Below, one piece after another: positions 62,775 to 64,000 of a stretch of 64,000 nt of DNA. Source of the stretch: Planctomycetaceae bacterium (GTDB lineage Bacteria > Planctomycetota > Planctomycetia > Pirellulales > Pirellulaceae); NCBI GenBank assembly GCA_947463915.1, contig CANHVO010000002.1, positions 1-64,000 of the forward strand, read 5' to 3'. Position numbers and translations under genes: made by a program. Position 1 is the first letter of the stretch. The number at the start of each line of letters is the position of its first letter. A model generated the notes under the pieces. That model was not told the origin of the DNA. It made no database searches and saw nothing but the letters and a program-made list of their open reading frames with translations.

Positions 62775-64000
62775 CTACTGCCGGCGATCTTCGGATTGAA
62801 CGACGGCAAGCGTGGTTTCGAATAGTTCCGCTGAGATTTTGAATTGTGGAGTTTCCGAACGGTAGCGCTTGCAATGCTCAGTGATCAGACGATATAGGAA
62901 CCGGAACAGGTTGCGCGGAGTATGAAGCGATTGCAAGGCGGTGATGAATCTTGTCTCGGTCAGTTCGGATTCAAACAATTCTTTGGGGCTAGGTTTAGCG
63001 CCGGCGTTGGCACAAGCTCGCATGCGAGAGGCCAGCAAGTCGTAAAGCGCTTCGCCAGTCCAGTCAAAGGATTGAACCACGTTTTGTTTGTCGAGTCTTG
63101 CGCGTTCGTGAAATTCGCGAGACTCGCGATCGATATAGTACTGGAGTTCGCTCGGCAGAAGCAGCTTGATTCCAAAGTCATTGTGCTTGAGCAGTTTATT
63201 GTCTAACAATGGCCAAACCAGTTGCTTCATCCGTTCCGCTTGGCCATTGACCAAGTCCGGTTCGTCCACTCGATCCACGATCACAATCATGCCTGTAAAA
63301 CCGAGAGAGCGGAGCAGCAGTTGGAGTTTTTCCAAAAGGGCGTAGCGGTCGTCGGAACGTTGCGAATGAGGTAGTGGCTGTTCGTCCAATTCTTTATCTG
63401 AGAATTGCATTAGCAATTTACGAAGTTGACCGCGATCACGTTGTATCACTCGAAGATTTTTGCAGACTCGCATCGACATCCATTGGTGGCGAATCCATCG
63501 ATAGGCATACATTCCCCACGCGGACATGAACAAGAGTGGGAACAACCAAAGAAGTGTTTTGGTTGTTACCGTCTCGGTGCTGTAAAGAAAGTAGCTAAGC
63601 CAAATCGCGACGATGCTGAGCACAATTCCAACCGACAACGGAATCAATGTGGAAGGGGAATAGAATCTCAAGCGTTTTCGGATCGACGCGAAGCGGTCGT
63701 GTAGGGTTCCGGACTTGGAGCGATCGTAGGCTGCCGTCAGTAGGAGCAGATCACGTCGTTGACCGCGGTCCAATCGATCGATGGCATCCTGGCGAACGTT
63801 GATGGCTGGCTGGTTATTGGTGGCGGAGGTCTGAAGAATTCGGTCGACCAGTTGAGTTACGCCTTGGCTTAGCATGGCGTCCATGTGATCCCAGAGGCGT
63901 AGAGACTGCAAAACGCGATCGGGATTCGTCTGTTGCCGATGGGGGAGATGTTCCTGAAAGGGGCCGAGGTAACTATTAAAATCGTCGAATTCGATCAAAA
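62775..64000 (-). CDS. Membrane P-loop NTPase (KAP-like), 3' part
   Basis: The gene runs past the right edge; about 408 residues are visible. Two membrane segments (LIPLSVGIVLSIVAIWLSYF and LLWLFPLLFMSAWGMYAYRW) stand before a nucleotide-hydrolysis strand GMIVIVDRVDEPDLVNG, a Walker B-like site. KAP NTPases have paired membrane segments inside the P-loop domain and a DxxDR-type Walker B, so this fits, though the Walker A must lie outside the window. The later part (SFDWTGEALYDLLASRMRAC, then TPRNLFRFLYRLITEH) resembles the helical lid of such enzymes. Role unknown. Confidence 0.6.
   Translation of the reverse strand, partial: LIEFDDFNSYLGPFQEHLPHRQQTNPDRVLQSLRLWDHMDAMLSQGVTQLVDRILQTSATNNQPAINVRQDAIDRLDRGQRRDLLLLTAAYDRSKSGTLHDRFASIRKRLRFYSPSTLIPLSVGIVLSIVAIWLSYFLYSTETVTTKTLLWLFPLLFMSAWGMYAYRWIRHQWMSMRVCKNLRVIQRDRGQLRKLLMQFSDKELDEQPLPHSQRSDDRYALLEKLQLLLRSLGFTGMIVIVDRVDEPDLVNGQAERMKQLVWPLLDNKLLKHNDFGIKLLLPSELQYYIDRESREFHERARLDKQNVVQSFDWTGEALYDLLASRMRACANAGAKPSPKELFESELTETRFITALQSLHTPRNLFRFLYRLITEHCKRYRSETPQFKISAELFETTLAVVQSEDRRQ

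Overview
The window reads as chromosomal DNA of a planctomycete, most likely of the Pirellula/Rhodopirellula group. The evidence is the gene content: two large cytochrome-type DUF1549/DUF1553 proteins around a Tat-exported DUF1501 protein, PQQ-type beta-propeller proteins, a DUF1080 protein, a type I sulfatase, an ECF sigma factor coupled to a Ser/Thr kinase, a kinase with an RDD membrane domain, and a secreted protein with the planctomycete N-terminal LExLExR motif. Genus is inference; no rRNA or tRNA gene was found.

Layout. 1-2250: the 3' part of a phenylacetate-CoA-ligase-like gene, one small membrane protein, then about 0.9 kb holding little but a palindromic repeat. 2.2-12 kb: signalling genes, namely a kinase-RDD-pseudokinase membrane protein, an ankyrin protein on the minus strand, and a tightly overlapped ECF sigma/kinase-TPR/surface-protein operon. 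12.3-21.5 kb: an orphan D12-class adenine methylase, then a five-gene unit with overlapping or very close starts and stops: a giant PQQ/LamG protein, a cysteine-bearing exported protein, a doubled ModA, ModB and ModC. 21.5-25 kb: a second ECF sigma factor with a 959-residue DoxX-like membrane protein. 25-27.5 kb: an HxlR regulator divergent from a QueG-like iron-sulfur protein, a truncated SDR and a truncated membrane protein, with two tandem operator-like palindromes between the divergent genes. 27.7-37 kb: TPR lipoprotein, PAS histidine kinase, alpha/alpha-toroid protein, GH10-like protein, GT2 glycosyltransferase, PIG-L deacetylase and two small membrane proteins. 37.3-45.1 kb: the cytochrome/DUF1501/cytochrome operon. 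45.5-58.8 kb: mostly exported catabolic enzymes (zinc-ribbon membrane protein, sulfite-oxidase-like molybdoenzyme, tandem GDPD, esterase, NHL propeller, PQQ propeller, methyltransferase, DUF1080, sulfatase). 58.9-64 kb: asparagine synthetase, 2Fe-2S ferredoxin, a toroid lipoprotein and a membrane NTPase cut by the window edge.

The genes fit a life of degrading complex, partly sulfated polymers under ECF/kinase control. The molybdate-type transporter could supply the molybdoenzyme at 47.4 kb. The intergenic regions carry at least eight kinds of palindromic repeat (called A to H here). Family A resembles a MITE of about 125-135 bp, family B has perfect 24-base arms, and at 32.2-32.4 kb an A-like element lies inside disrupted B sequence. 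No CRISPR array, integrase, transposase or biosynthetic cluster was seen. The least explained items are the PQQ-plus-Mod operon, the ECF/DoxX pair, the HxlR promoter with its damaged operon, and the repeats.
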